This document shows, piece after piece, positions 1-5,719 of a stretch of DNA of 9,487 nucleotides (within the stretch, counting starts at the first letter, position 1; each line of letters begins with the position of its first letter). Source of the stretch: Prevotellaceae bacterium UBA3646 (GTDB lineage Bacteria; Bacteroidota; Bacteroidia; Bacteroidales; Bacteroidaceae); the NCBI GenBank assembly GCA_002373535.1, contig DFKL01000064.1, positions 1 through 9,487 of the forward strand. Reading direction: 5' to 3'. Under the pieces are notes generated by a model. That model did no database searches. It saw nothing but the letters and a program-made list of their open reading frames with translations, and was not told the origin of the DNA. The translations under genes were made by a program, and so were the position numbers.

Positions 1-2
1 GT

Positions 3-518
3 GTAGTAGCATATCTGCCTGTTCTAAAGTATATGATAGGAGAGAGTTACTGGGAGGGGCTGAAGGTAGTTCCCATTGTGATGGCTGCAGAGATTATGAT
101 GGGTGTGTATTTCAACCTGTCTTTCTGGTACAAGCTTACGGACCAGACCGTCTACGGAGCCATCTTCTCCTTGGCTGGCTGTATAGTGTTGATAGCCATA
201 AACATTCTTTTTATCCCCAGATACAGCTACATGGCATGTGCCTGGGGCGGTTTTGCAGGATATGCTACGTCTATGGTCTTGTGCTATGTGGTGGGGCAGC
301 GGAAGAACCGCATTGACTACCCGTTGAAAAGCATCATGGGATACGTTGTCATGACCATCCTGTTCTATGCTGTCATGGAACTCCTTCCTCAGTCGTGGCC
401 TGCCGTTGCACGTATGGGAGTTGATACTCTGCTGATATTTGCTTTCGTGGCTCATGTCATACACCACGATATGCCTCTTTCCAAAATGCCTGTGATAGGC
501 AAATATTTTAAACACTGA
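3..518 (+). CDS. Polysaccharide/oligosaccharide flippase, C-terminal part (5' truncated by window)
   Basis: The frame is open from base 3, so the ATG at 33 is an internal methionine and the true start lies before the window. About 171 residues are visible. They contain roughly five hydrophobic membrane segments (around VVPIVMAAEIMMGVYFNL, TVYGAIFSLAGCIVLIAINI, MACAWGGFAGYATSMVLCYV, IMGYVVMTILFYAVMELL, MGVDTLLIFAFVAHVI) separated by short basic loops. The segment pattern and the 'AAEIMMGVYFNLSFWYKLTDQT' type of sequence fit the C-terminal half of MOP/MATE-superfamily Wzx-like flippases of Bacteroidetes, which move lipid-linked glycans across the inner membrane. The gene ends four bases before the endonuclease gene, so the two may be co-transcribed. 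The glycan transported cannot be told from this fragment. Confidence 0.8.
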   Translation, partial: VVAYLPVLKYMIGESYWEGLKVVPIVMAAEIMMGVYFNLSFWYKLTDQTVYGAIFSLAGCIVLIAINILFIPRYSYMACAWGGFAGYATSMVLCYVVGQRKNRIDYPLKSIMGYVVMTILFYAVMELLPQSWPAVARMGVDTLLIFAFVAHVIHHDMPLSKMPVIGKYFKH

Positions 519-522
519 ACGG

Positions 523-1497
523 ATGAAGACTATACAATCTGCATTGATGGCACTTGCCATTACCATGAACATGTGTGCCGAGGAAATGCCCGAGGGTTAC
601 TATGACGCCATCGACGGCAAGAAGGACAAGGACCTGAAATCAGCAATCTCTGCCGTTATCCGTAGTCATACGGCCATTCCCTACGGCAGCGGCAAAGGCA
701 ATACGTGGGAAGTGTTCTACTACAGCGATCGTGATCCGAAGACGGGGCTGTGCATGGATATGTACTGTGACAACTGGAGCGTCCTGTCCAACCCGGGGCA
801 GGTTGCCAGCGGATGCAATATTGAACATAGTTTTGCCAAAAGCTGGTGGGGGGGAGCCAAAAACGATGCCTACAAAGACTGCTACCATCTGAATCCGTCA
901 AATTCTACTGCCAATTCTGCACGAAGCAACTATCCGCTGGGTGTGCCGACGAATTCAATAAAAAGCGGAACCGGATCGATTAAGGTCGGACAGGCTACGT
1001 ACAATGGTATGACATTTTGGGTGTTTGAGCCAAAGGATGAGTATAAGGGCGATTTTGCCAGGGCATATTTCTACATGGCAACATGCTATGGTGACGAACT
1101 TTCGTGGCGCAAGGATAACAAGGATGTGGGCTCATACTATGCCATGCGTCCAGCCAGTGATGCGAATGAGTATCTGGAATTCTTGGACTGGGAGATTGAC
1201 GTCTTGCTGAAATGGCACCGTGAAGACCCCGTCTCGGAAAAAGAACTGAGACGCATGGATGCAGTGAGCGACTATCAGCACAACCGTAATCCTTATATTG
1301 ACTATCCCGAGTTGGTGGAGTATATATGGGGAGACAAGAAAGGCCACTCACTGAATCTCGCCACCCTGGACCGCACCACAGGCATCGATGATGTCTTCGT
1401 GGACGCTAAGCCAGAGTCTGCCAAGTTTCTGGTGAATGGCCGTCTTGTCATCCGCAAGGATGGCATTCTCTACGACCTGAGCGGCCGCAGGAAATAG
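523..1497 (+). CDS. Secreted endonuclease I family nuclease (EndA-like)
   Basis: This 324-aa protein belongs to the endonuclease I family (PF04231, beta-beta-alpha-metal fold; relatives are E. coli EndA and Vibrio Vvn), which cuts DNA or RNA non-specifically outside the cytoplasm. Visible signatures are NIEHSFAKSWWGG (residues 99-111, with H102 as the probable general base), a metal/phosphate segment containing YHLNPSNSTANSARSN (121-136), KGDFARAYFYMATCYG (175-190) and QHNRNPYIDYPELVE (252-266). Residues 1-19 form a signal peptide, probably cut after MCA. The last ~25 residues (300-324: KFLVNGRLVIRKDGILYDL then SGRRK) are a short Prevotella-type C-terminal tail in which the 'GRLVIR' element precedes 'YDLSGR', the reverse of the order in the two B12-operon proteins. 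It starts 4 bp after the flippase stop, without a Shine-Dalgarno. A nutritional or DNA-scavenging role is inferred. Confidence 0.9.
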   Translation: MKTIQSALMALAITMNMCAEEMPEGYYDAIDGKKDKDLKSAISAVIRSHTAIPYGSGKGNTWEVFYYSDRDPKTGLCMDMYCDNWSVLSNPGQVASGCNIEHSFAKSWWGGAKNDAYKDCYHLNPSNSTANSARSNYPLGVPTNSIKSGTGSIKVGQATYNGMTFWVFEPKDEYKGDFARAYFYMATCYGDELSWRKDNKDVGSYYAMRPASDANEYLEFLDWEIDVLLKWHREDPVSEKELRRMDAVSDYQHNRNPYIDYPELVEYIWGDKKGHSLNLATLDRTTGIDDVFVDAKPESAKFLVNGRLVIRKDGILYDLSGRRK

Positions 1498-1505
1498 GAG
1501 TCAGG

Positions 1506-1697
1506 TCAGTTCATTTCAAACATCATGGGATCGCCGCCGTCAATTCCTGACGGCGTATAGTCTCGTGCGTCGGCATTGGTGGGGCCACCGTTGCCGTTGC
1601 TGCCCCCTGATACGATGTTCTGCGAACCAGCCAGTATGTTGCACACTCCCTGTATGGCTATCTCTTGTGCCTGCGGGTGAATGAAAGTCTTTTTCAT
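1506..1697 (-). CDS. Small 63-aa peptide, last gene of the B12-riboswitch operon
   Basis: This short gene encodes 63 residues and starts MKKTFIHPQAQEIAIQG. Then come a short hydrophobic patch (VCNILAGS), a Gly/Asn/Ser-rich middle (about 29-40) and an acidic tail (ending MMFEMN). Openings of the 'MKKtyi.P...v' kind recur in small uncharacterised Bacteroidales/Prevotella peptides; I do not recognise a named family or function. It has no clear signal peptide or transmembrane helix. Evidence that it is real: it lies 13 bp behind the DUF4465 gene, and an AAGGAGG Shine-Dalgarno that overlaps that gene's TAA stop sits 8 nt before the ATG, an unusually strong signal for this phylum. It converges on the endonuclease gene with only 8 bp between the two stops. 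It could be a structural or regulatory peptide or a secreted precursor, but nothing decides this. Confidence 0.72.
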   Translation of the reverse strand: MKKTFIHPQAQEIAIQGVCNILAGSQNIVSGGSNGNGGPTNADARDYTPSGIDGGDPMMFEMN

Positions 1698-1705
1698 GTC
1701 TTTGT

Positions 1706-1712
1706 CCTCCTT
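1706..1712 (-). promoter_or_regulatory. Perfect Shine-Dalgarno (AAGGAGG) for the 63-aa peptide
   Basis: Read on the minus strand, the junction is TAAGGAGGACAAAGACATG. The AAGGAGG is fully complementary to a canonical 16S anti-Shine-Dalgarno, lies 8 nt before the ATG and shares its first two A residues with the TAA stop of the DUF4465 gene. None of the other starts in this window has a comparable site. The overlap suggests that ribosomes finishing the DUF4465 protein re-initiate efficiently on the peptide. Confidence 0.75.
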
Positions 1713-3420
1713 ATCTGATTATTAACCTGTTGCCCTTTATGACTATTCCCTTGGTATCGGCACTTACCTTTCGGCCTGTGAGGTCGTAGACGTCGCCGGA
1801 TGTCAGCGAGCCCTTTCCGTCAAGTGTAAGTATGCTGGTTGCATCACCGTCTGCGATATTGATTACCATACTGCGGGAGTTGTCAGGAGACGAGGTCTGG
1901 AACCATGCACGATACGGCTTTACATTTGTCTCAGTTTGGGCATTCCAGAATTTGTCCTGTGCAATGAAATACTGGTCGTCACCCTGTATGGCAGAGCCTG
2001 TCAGAGTTCCGTACATTGTCCATCCGGCAGCCTTTGTCTGCGATGTCGTATCGTATTTGTTTACGGGCTTAAGCGTTACGTTGCTGGCACAGATTTCCAA
2101 GTCTCCGGCAACCAGTTTCCTGAACACGGCAGGCTGTCCTGCTGCAACGACAGTTACAGGAGTGAACGTAAGAGCCTCGGATGTGGCGGCCGCCAACTGG
2201 TAGTACTGGACGTCATCGTTACTCTGCACAGCAAATGGCAGGCATATGGTCCCCCATTCGTTAGCCGCCTGACGGATGTATGTGGCAGATGGTACGACTT
2301 GCCTGGTCTTAACTGCATATGCATCGTCGTCGCCAAACTGTGCTGATGCTATGGTTGTCATGTCTCCCAGAGTACAATCGGTGGATTGCCCGCCAAGATT
2401 GTCAATACAGAAATATGCTGCGGTAGTCATTCCGAATTTGTTATGCTTGGTCGAAGACAACTCGAACTGTAGGCCGTCGACTTCTCCGAGCGAACTGAGG
2501 TCTACCCATTGCCAGTTTTGTGCATAGCGCCACTGGCCTGGCGTGCGGAAGTCAGCCAGGTAGAAATCTACGGTGCCTGTGACGGTCTCACCGTTGAGTC
2601 CCTTGATGGTGAGCAGGAACCAGTCGCCTTGGTGGAACGGGAATCCTTTTTCCTTGACACCATCGATTATCTCCTCGCTCATTCCGTCACCCTGTATAAA
2701 GGCTTTCGTGTTAAATGCAGTGTTGGTAACGGCCATGCCTGTGAGTGTCGTCTTGGTAAATTGTATTCTCTCGTATGCGGATGCTATGTTAACTGTCGCA
2801 TAGTTATTGCCCTGTGCTGCGCCAGTTGCCGATGGCAGATAGGAGTCGCTGACATCGGTTACAGTCGTTCCTGCCTGATAGCTGACGGCCTGTATGCCTT
2901 GATATCCGTAACCCAGTCCCCACTGTCTCCAGTCCTGTACGATGGTATTGAAGCGTGCAGCCCCGCTCAGCCACTTGTTGTCGCCAGGTGAAAAGGTGGC
3001 AGGACGGTATACGCTGTTCTGCGCAATCTCAAGATCCTCGAATGTGGCAGACGTGAATTCAGCAGGCAGATCCGGACCCATCTGCTGTGCCTGACATGTG
3101 ACTGTCACGTCGAAATCCTCGGTGATATCTTCGTAGTAACTAAAAAAAAGATAGCCGTTGTCGAAATAGTAGTATCCGGTATCGTCCATATAGTCTGTGG
3201 TCAGTTCTGTATCGCCATGTCTTACCGTTACTTCGGCTCCGGCAAATGTGTATCCGTTTTGCAGCGTTAAGTTTAACTCGACGTAACCGTCATCTTTTGT
3301 GTACTCCGTAGGATTGCCGTCAGCAGGCGTGCATCCGGTCAGGTGCAGGTTTATCTTTCCCTGTGCCTGAATACATATTACGGCTGTCAGGGCAATGACA
3401 AGAGTAGAAAGTCTCTTCAT
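1711..3420 (-). CDS. Secreted DUF4465-domain protein with sorting-like C-terminal tail (B12 operon)
   Basis: I start this 569-aa protein at the ATG at 3420; a TTG two codons earlier gives a poorer start. Residues 1-20 (MKRLSTLVIALTAVICIQAQ) are a signal-peptidase-I leader without a lipobox cysteine. An N-terminal beta-rich module (about 21-115) precedes a DUF4465 domain (PF14717, about 122-343), recognisable from ATFEDLEIAQNSVY, MAVTNTAF, GDWFLLTIKGLNGETVTGTV, FYLADFR, WQWVDLSSLGEVDGLQFELS and AAYFCIDN. Next comes a Prevotella-type beta module opening with WGTICLPFAV (about 389). The tail (about 545-569) is YDLTGRKVSADTKGIVI then KGNRLIIR, resembling short T9SS sorting tails. DUF4465 proteins are frequent in Bacteroidetes corrinoid-uptake loci, and this gene is second behind a cobalamin riboswitch. 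A surface corrinoid-related role is inferred; identity with a BtuH-type binder is unproven. Confidence 0.85.
   Translation of the reverse strand: MKRLSTLVIALTAVICIQAQGKINLHLTGCTPADGNPTEYTKDDGYVELNLTLQNGYTFAGAEVTVRHGDTELTTDYMDDTGYYYFDNGYLFFSYYEDITEDFDVTVTCQAQQMGPDLPAEFTSATFEDLEIAQNSVYRPATFSPGDNKWLSGAARFNTIVQDWRQWGLGYGYQGIQAVSYQAGTTVTDVSDSYLPSATGAAQGNNYATVNIASAYERIQFTKTTLTGMAVTNTAFNTKAFIQGDGMSEEIIDGVKEKGFPFHQGDWFLLTIKGLNGETVTGTVDFYLADFRTPGQWRYAQNWQWVDLSSLGEVDGLQFELSSTKHNKFGMTTAAYFCIDNLGGQSTDCTLGDMTTIASAQFGDDDAYAVKTRQVVPSATYIRQAANEWGTICLPFAVQSNDDVQYYQLAAATSEALTFTPVTVVAAGQPAVFRKLVAGDLEICASNVTLKPVNKYDTTSQTKAAGWTMYGTLTGSAIQGDDQYFIAQDKFWNAQTETNVKPYRAWFQTSSPDNSRSMVINIADGDATSILTLDGKGSLTSGDVYDLTGRKVSADTKGIVIKGNRLIIR
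1763..1789 (-). repeat. Copy A of a 27-bp direct repeat in the C-terminal tail coding region
   Basis: This 27-bp stretch encodes the YDLTGRKVS part of the DUF4465 protein's tail and matches 3510-3536 at 26 of 27 positions, differing only at the ninth base (t here, g there). Near-identity including synonymous positions exceeds what protein-level conservation requires. Confidence 0.8.
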
Positions 3421-3457
3421 AGTCAATAGTATTTTAGGTTAATATTAATATCTCAGG

Positions 3458-4495
3458 CTATCTGACTAATAGCCTGCCGTTGCTGATTATGACTCCACTG
3501 GCGTTTTCGCTTACCTTGCGGCCTGTGAGGTCGTAGTATGCTCTCCTGTGTCGGTTGTCTGACTGCCAGAGGTCAGTGATGCCGGTCGGCACGGCAGACG
3601 GGTGCAGGTCCTCGGCACCGGCAAACTCAGTGCTGGTCTCGCCGAGCAGTCCGTTTATCTGATTCATGGCGCAGTAGACACGGACGAAATCTACATGACT
3701 TAGCTTAACAGGCTGACGGTCGGCATCTACAGCCCAGTCAATGTTGAAGCAGCATGCCTGGTTGATGTTGCCGTCAACAATGTTGGGCTTGTTGTCGACA
3801 TATCCGTAGCGCAGGAACCGCATCAGGAAGTTTCCGTTGTCAACGTATATATTATTCGGTAACAGAGTTCCAGTGAACGACAGGCTCCTTTGGTCAGTAA
3901 GCCAGGCAGGGAAATATTCCTGTGAATGGTAGGCATTGCGTGGCATTACCCCCTTGCCGCCATGGTTGTCTGTCCATGTGACCGGTTTCTTGTCACCGAT
4001 GAACGTGTATGTTATCTGGTAGTTGTACACGACCTTGCCGATACTGTCTGTATCTGCGCTGCCGCTAAGTTCGTACCATTTGTCGTCGGGCAGCCCGTTG
4101 CCGTTGTCGTCGCGGCTGACCATGACAATACCTGGTTCGCTGCTTCCGCAGTCTGTCTTGTCTGTGGCGGCGAAGGCGTTTCCCTTGATAAATAGGTCAT
4201 AGGCACCAGGGACATTGACAACAGGATGGTCAAAGCCAAAAGTTACATAGCCGCCGAAACCGCCAAGGCATATCATACCCTCGTCGGCAAGGATTTCCTG
4301 GCACTTTCGTGCCATGGCGGCCGCGTCGTCACCTTCCTCCCATTCTGGCATGGTGTTGATGAACTGGCCTGGGGCAGGAACATATTCGTATACCTCTTTA
4401 ATATAAGGGGTATTTAGACTCTGTGCACTGGCTCCCGTTATCACAACGAAGGCCAGCACGACCAGAGTCAGCAGATAGTAATTGTGTCTTCTCAT
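3458..4495 (-). CDS. Secreted cell-surface protein, first gene of the B12-riboswitch operon
   Basis: I place the start at the ATG at 4495 (345 aa) because MRRHNYYLLTLVVLAFVVIT followed by GASAQS is a clean signal peptide; an ATG at 4510 would add MLCSS. The mature protein resembles a group of Bacteroidetes 'cell surface proteins' associated with corrinoid-regulated loci. Recognisable parts are YVPAPGQFINTMPEWEEGDD (39-57), LGGFGGYVTFGFDHPV (77-92), the calcium-loop-like DDNGNGLPDDKWYELSG (129-145), WTDNHGGKGVMPRNAYHSQEY (174-194), NIDWAVD (251-257), VDFVRVY (268-274) and LLGETSTEFAGAEDLH (283-298). The tail YDLTGRKVSENASGVIIS then NGRLLVR (321-345) is sorting-like. It lies directly downstream of the riboswitch and 37 bp ahead of the DUF4465 gene. 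Corrinoid capture at the surface is inferred from regulation; the ligand is not shown by the sequence. Confidence 0.85.
   Translation of the reverse strand: MRRHNYYLLTLVVLAFVVITGASAQSLNTPYIKEVYEYVPAPGQFINTMPEWEEGDDAAAMARKCQEILADEGMICLGGFGGYVTFGFDHPVVNVPGAYDLFIKGNAFAATDKTDCGSSEPGIVMVSRDDNGNGLPDDKWYELSGSADTDSIGKVVYNYQITYTFIGDKKPVTWTDNHGGKGVMPRNAYHSQEYFPAWLTDQRSLSFTGTLLPNNIYVDNGNFLMRFLRYGYVDNKPNIVDGNINQACCFNIDWAVDADRQPVKLSHVDFVRVYCAMNQINGLLGETSTEFAGAEDLHPSAVPTGITDLWQSDNRHRRAYYDLTGRKVSENASGVIISNGRLLVR
3510..3536 (-). repeat. Copy B of a 27-bp direct repeat in the C-terminal tail coding region
   Basis: This is the partner of 1763-1789 in the same orientation, encoding the YDLTGRKVS segment of the 345-aa surface protein's tail. 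It is 26/27 identical to copy A. The flanking tail sequences are still alignable but much less conserved. Confidence 0.8.
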
Positions 4496-4514
4496 ACTAC
4501 TACATAACATTATG

Positions 4515-4531
4515 GCACGCGGTGTGCGTGC
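4515..4531 (-). promoter_or_regulatory. Hairpin just upstream of the translation start, candidate riboswitch expression platform
   Basis: The minus-strand RNA reads GCACGC-ACACC-GCGUGC, a perfect six-pair, GC-rich stem with a five-base loop. It ends four bases before the alternative ATG at 4510 and 19 bases before the preferred ATG at 4495. No U-run follows, so it is not a standard intrinsic terminator; control of ribosome access is more plausible. Its involvement in switching is inference. Confidence 0.45.
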
Positions 4532-4560
4532 AGTTGTCTTGATATCAGCATAGATTTCGT

Positions 4561-4769
4561 TCTCCGTAATCCCGCGGAGACCTACTTCGCTGGCATTGGC
4601 AGGTCTTCTGACTTGTTCCGAAAGTAGTACGCCTTCCCGTCGGGTTGTCTCATGACAGTGGCATCTGTACTACCTTACAAAGGACTTACAGCATCGGGTA
4701 ATGTCGCGGAATTGCACCGCGTTCCCATCTTAGCACGTGGCTACTTTCATAGCCTTGTGAACCAAATGC
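4561..4769 (-). promoter_or_regulatory. Cobalamin (adenosylcobalamin/B12) riboswitch with P13/L13 hairpin
   Basis: The minus strand shows the conserved cobalamin-riboswitch elements in order. They are GGGAAcgcGGUGcAAuUCC near 4720, CCCGAUGCUGUAAG near 4695, GCCACUG and CGGGAAGGC near 4660 and 4635, and the B12 box AAGUCAGAAGACCUGCC (4614-4598). Helices can be read directly: the closing stem pairs GCAUUUGG (4769-4762) with CCAAUGC (4599-4593), with one bulge; the L5 stem pairs CGC(GG) with (CC)GCG; another stem pairs GUAGUAC with GUACUAC. Downstream, UCUCCG/CGGAGA (4580-4561) forms a P13-like hairpin whose loop carries GGGAUU, complementary (one G-U) to AAUUCC of L5, as expected for the L5-L13 kissing interaction. 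Ligand binding should repress the downstream secreted-protein operon. Confidence 0.95.
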
Positions 4770-4773
4770 GGTA

Positions 4774-4781
4774 CAAAAATA
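4774..4781 (-). promoter_or_regulatory. Bacteroidetes-type promoter for the riboswitch operon
   Basis: TATTTTTG on the minus strand matches the Bacteroidetes -7 consensus TAnnTTTG exactly and lies four bases before the first riboswitch stem, placing the likely transcript start at the aptamer's 5' end. A TTTC (4805-4802), one base off the TTTG -33 element, sits 20 bp upstream. Confidence 0.7.
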
Positions 4782-4783
4782 CG

Positions 4784-4799
4784 CTTTTTCTAGAAAAAG
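4784..4799. repeat. 16-bp perfect palindrome in the riboswitch promoter spacer
   Basis: CTTTTTCTAGAAAAAG is its own reverse complement. It occupies the spacer between the candidate -33 and -7 boxes of the riboswitch promoter, two bases from the -7 box. It could be a repressor operator or part of the 3' end of the upstream peptidase transcript. Its A/T-rich arms and lack of a GC stem make it a poor intrinsic terminator. Confidence 0.6.
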
Positions 4800-4846
4800 A
4801 GGAAAAAAATAGGCGTTTTTTTATCACCGATACTGACTATTATGCC

Positions 4847-5575
4847 TTAAATTATAGGTAGGAGGATTTTTTGCCCGTCCGAACAGATTTGACGAAATAT
4901 GCCGTTCTCTATAATATAGGCTTCGCCACGTATCTCTTCGTATCCGTATTTACTGAACAGGTAAGTGCCGTCAGGGAAAACGTAGAAGCGGCCACCCTTG
5001 CTGTCTGGGGCGGCAATCTCGTCATAGACATGCAGGTCGTCGACCTTGCCGTTCTTCCACATGTAGTAGTGAGGCAGAATCTGTACTCTCGTCAGTCCGA
5101 GGCCAGGCATAAATCGCCGGTATGCGGGACTTGTGGCTTCGCCGGGGTATTCTGGCAGGCTGTACACGATGTCCGCACAGTTCATGCTGCCTGCACTGAT
5201 AGCCAGTAATACGCCACCATAGGAATGCAGTGTCTCGCGTAGGTGTATTCTGCAGAAAAAGTCGTTTTGGGTGGGGACGTGCCCGCCGCTTAGTATGATC
5301 AGGTCAGAGTCATGTACCAGTCGGTATGTGTCAGCCATCGTGCGGCTGTCCAGGACTTTCCAGTCCGAAAGGTTCAGCCCGGCATGCTGCATGGCATTCA
5401 GCAGACCGGCCGCTGCCTGGTCGTTGCCGTGGATGTCATCTGGATCCGAAGCTACGAGCAGGACATGTGCGCCTTGCGGAATCTGGCGTAGCATCTCGTC
5501 ACGCAGGCCGTTCTTCTGGAATATTGCTCCGTCGGTGCCGTCGCAGGGGCTGCTTGTCAGGAAAAGGGTAGACAT
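4847..5575 (-). CDS. Peptidase S51 / type 1 glutamine amidotransferase-like hydrolase (PepE/cyanophycinase-like)
   Basis: I start this 242-aa protein at the ATG at 5575 (MSTLFLTSSPCDG). A TTG-initiated extension to 5695 would add 40 residues unlike the family and would swallow the promoter. It fits the S51 family (dipeptidase E and cyanophycinase relatives), cytoplasmic serine peptidases acting on Asp-containing dipeptides or amide-linked polymers. Motifs are LSGGHVPTQNDFF (95-107), the nucleophile elbow AISAGSMN (125-132, probable nucleophile S127, with alanine where glycine usually stands) and ILPHYY (166-171, probable catalytic H169). No signal peptide is evident. It is divergent from the ATP-grasp gene across 144 bp. 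PepE-type dipeptidases are similar in length, but several sub-families share these motifs, so the substrate is open. Confidence 0.82.
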   Translation of the reverse strand: MSTLFLTSSPCDGTDGAIFQKNGLRDEMLRQIPQGAHVLLVASDPDDIHGNDQAAAGLLNAMQHAGLNLSDWKVLDSRTMADTYRLVHDSDLIILSGGHVPTQNDFFCRIHLRETLHSYGGVLLAISAGSMNCADIVYSLPEYPGEATSPAYRRFMPGLGLTRVQILPHYYMWKNGKVDDLHVYDEIAAPDSKGGRFYVFPDGTYLFSKYGYEEIRGEAYIIENGIFRQICSDGQKILLPII

Positions 5576-5584
5576 ATCTAAATG

Positions 5585-5592
5585 CAAAAGTA
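5585..5592 (-). promoter_or_regulatory. -7 promoter box for the S51 peptidase gene
   Basis: TACTTTTG on the minus strand matches TAnnTTTG exactly. Only 9 nt separate it from the ATG at 5575, so the mRNA leader should be a few nucleotides at most. No convincing -33 element is visible at the expected distance. Confidence 0.6.
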
Positions 5593-5677
5593 CTAAAAAT
5601 ATATGGTTATATATGTCATTGTGTCGTTTTTTCGCTTTTTCACAAGACGTTGTTGGCTTTCTTTCAATTATTTCTTT

Positions 5678-5685
5678 TATTTTTG
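5678..5685 (+). promoter_or_regulatory. -7 promoter box for the ATP-grasp/esterase operon
   Basis: TATTTTTG matches TAnnTTTG exactly, 34 nt before the ATG at 5720. A TTG at 5653-5655 lies 22 bp upstream, slightly longer than the usual 19-21 bp spacer to a -33 element. With the box at 5585-5592 on the other strand it makes this 144-bp gap a divergent promoter region. Confidence 0.5.
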
Positions 5686-5719
5686 TAAGGTGCAAAAATA
5701 ACTTTTACGGCTTACAGCT

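Noticed and set aside
24..572. Long minus-strand open frame opposite the flippase and nuclease genes
   Set aside because: It lies antisense to a convincing membrane protein, has no recognisable domain, and overlaps the well-supported flippase/nuclease junction.
3421..3457. AT-rich TTAATATTAA palindrome between the two surface-protein genes as a terminator or promoter
   Set aside because: It has no GC stem or TAnnTTTG box; a 37-bp gap of this composition is ordinary within a Bacteroidales operon.
4801..4846. Intrinsic terminator for the S51 gene
   Set aside because: T-runs are present on the minus strand, but only a three-pair GGC/GCC stem could precede them, too weak to call.
4652..4861. 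69-codon plus-strand open frame
   Set aside because: It runs antisense through the cobalamin riboswitch and promoter; the conserved RNA elements explain this sequence.
5576..5695. N-terminal extension of the S51 peptidase from a TTG codon
   Set aside because: The extra 40 residues are low-complexity and family-atypical, and the stretch contains the exact TAnnTTTG box placed for the ATG at 5575.
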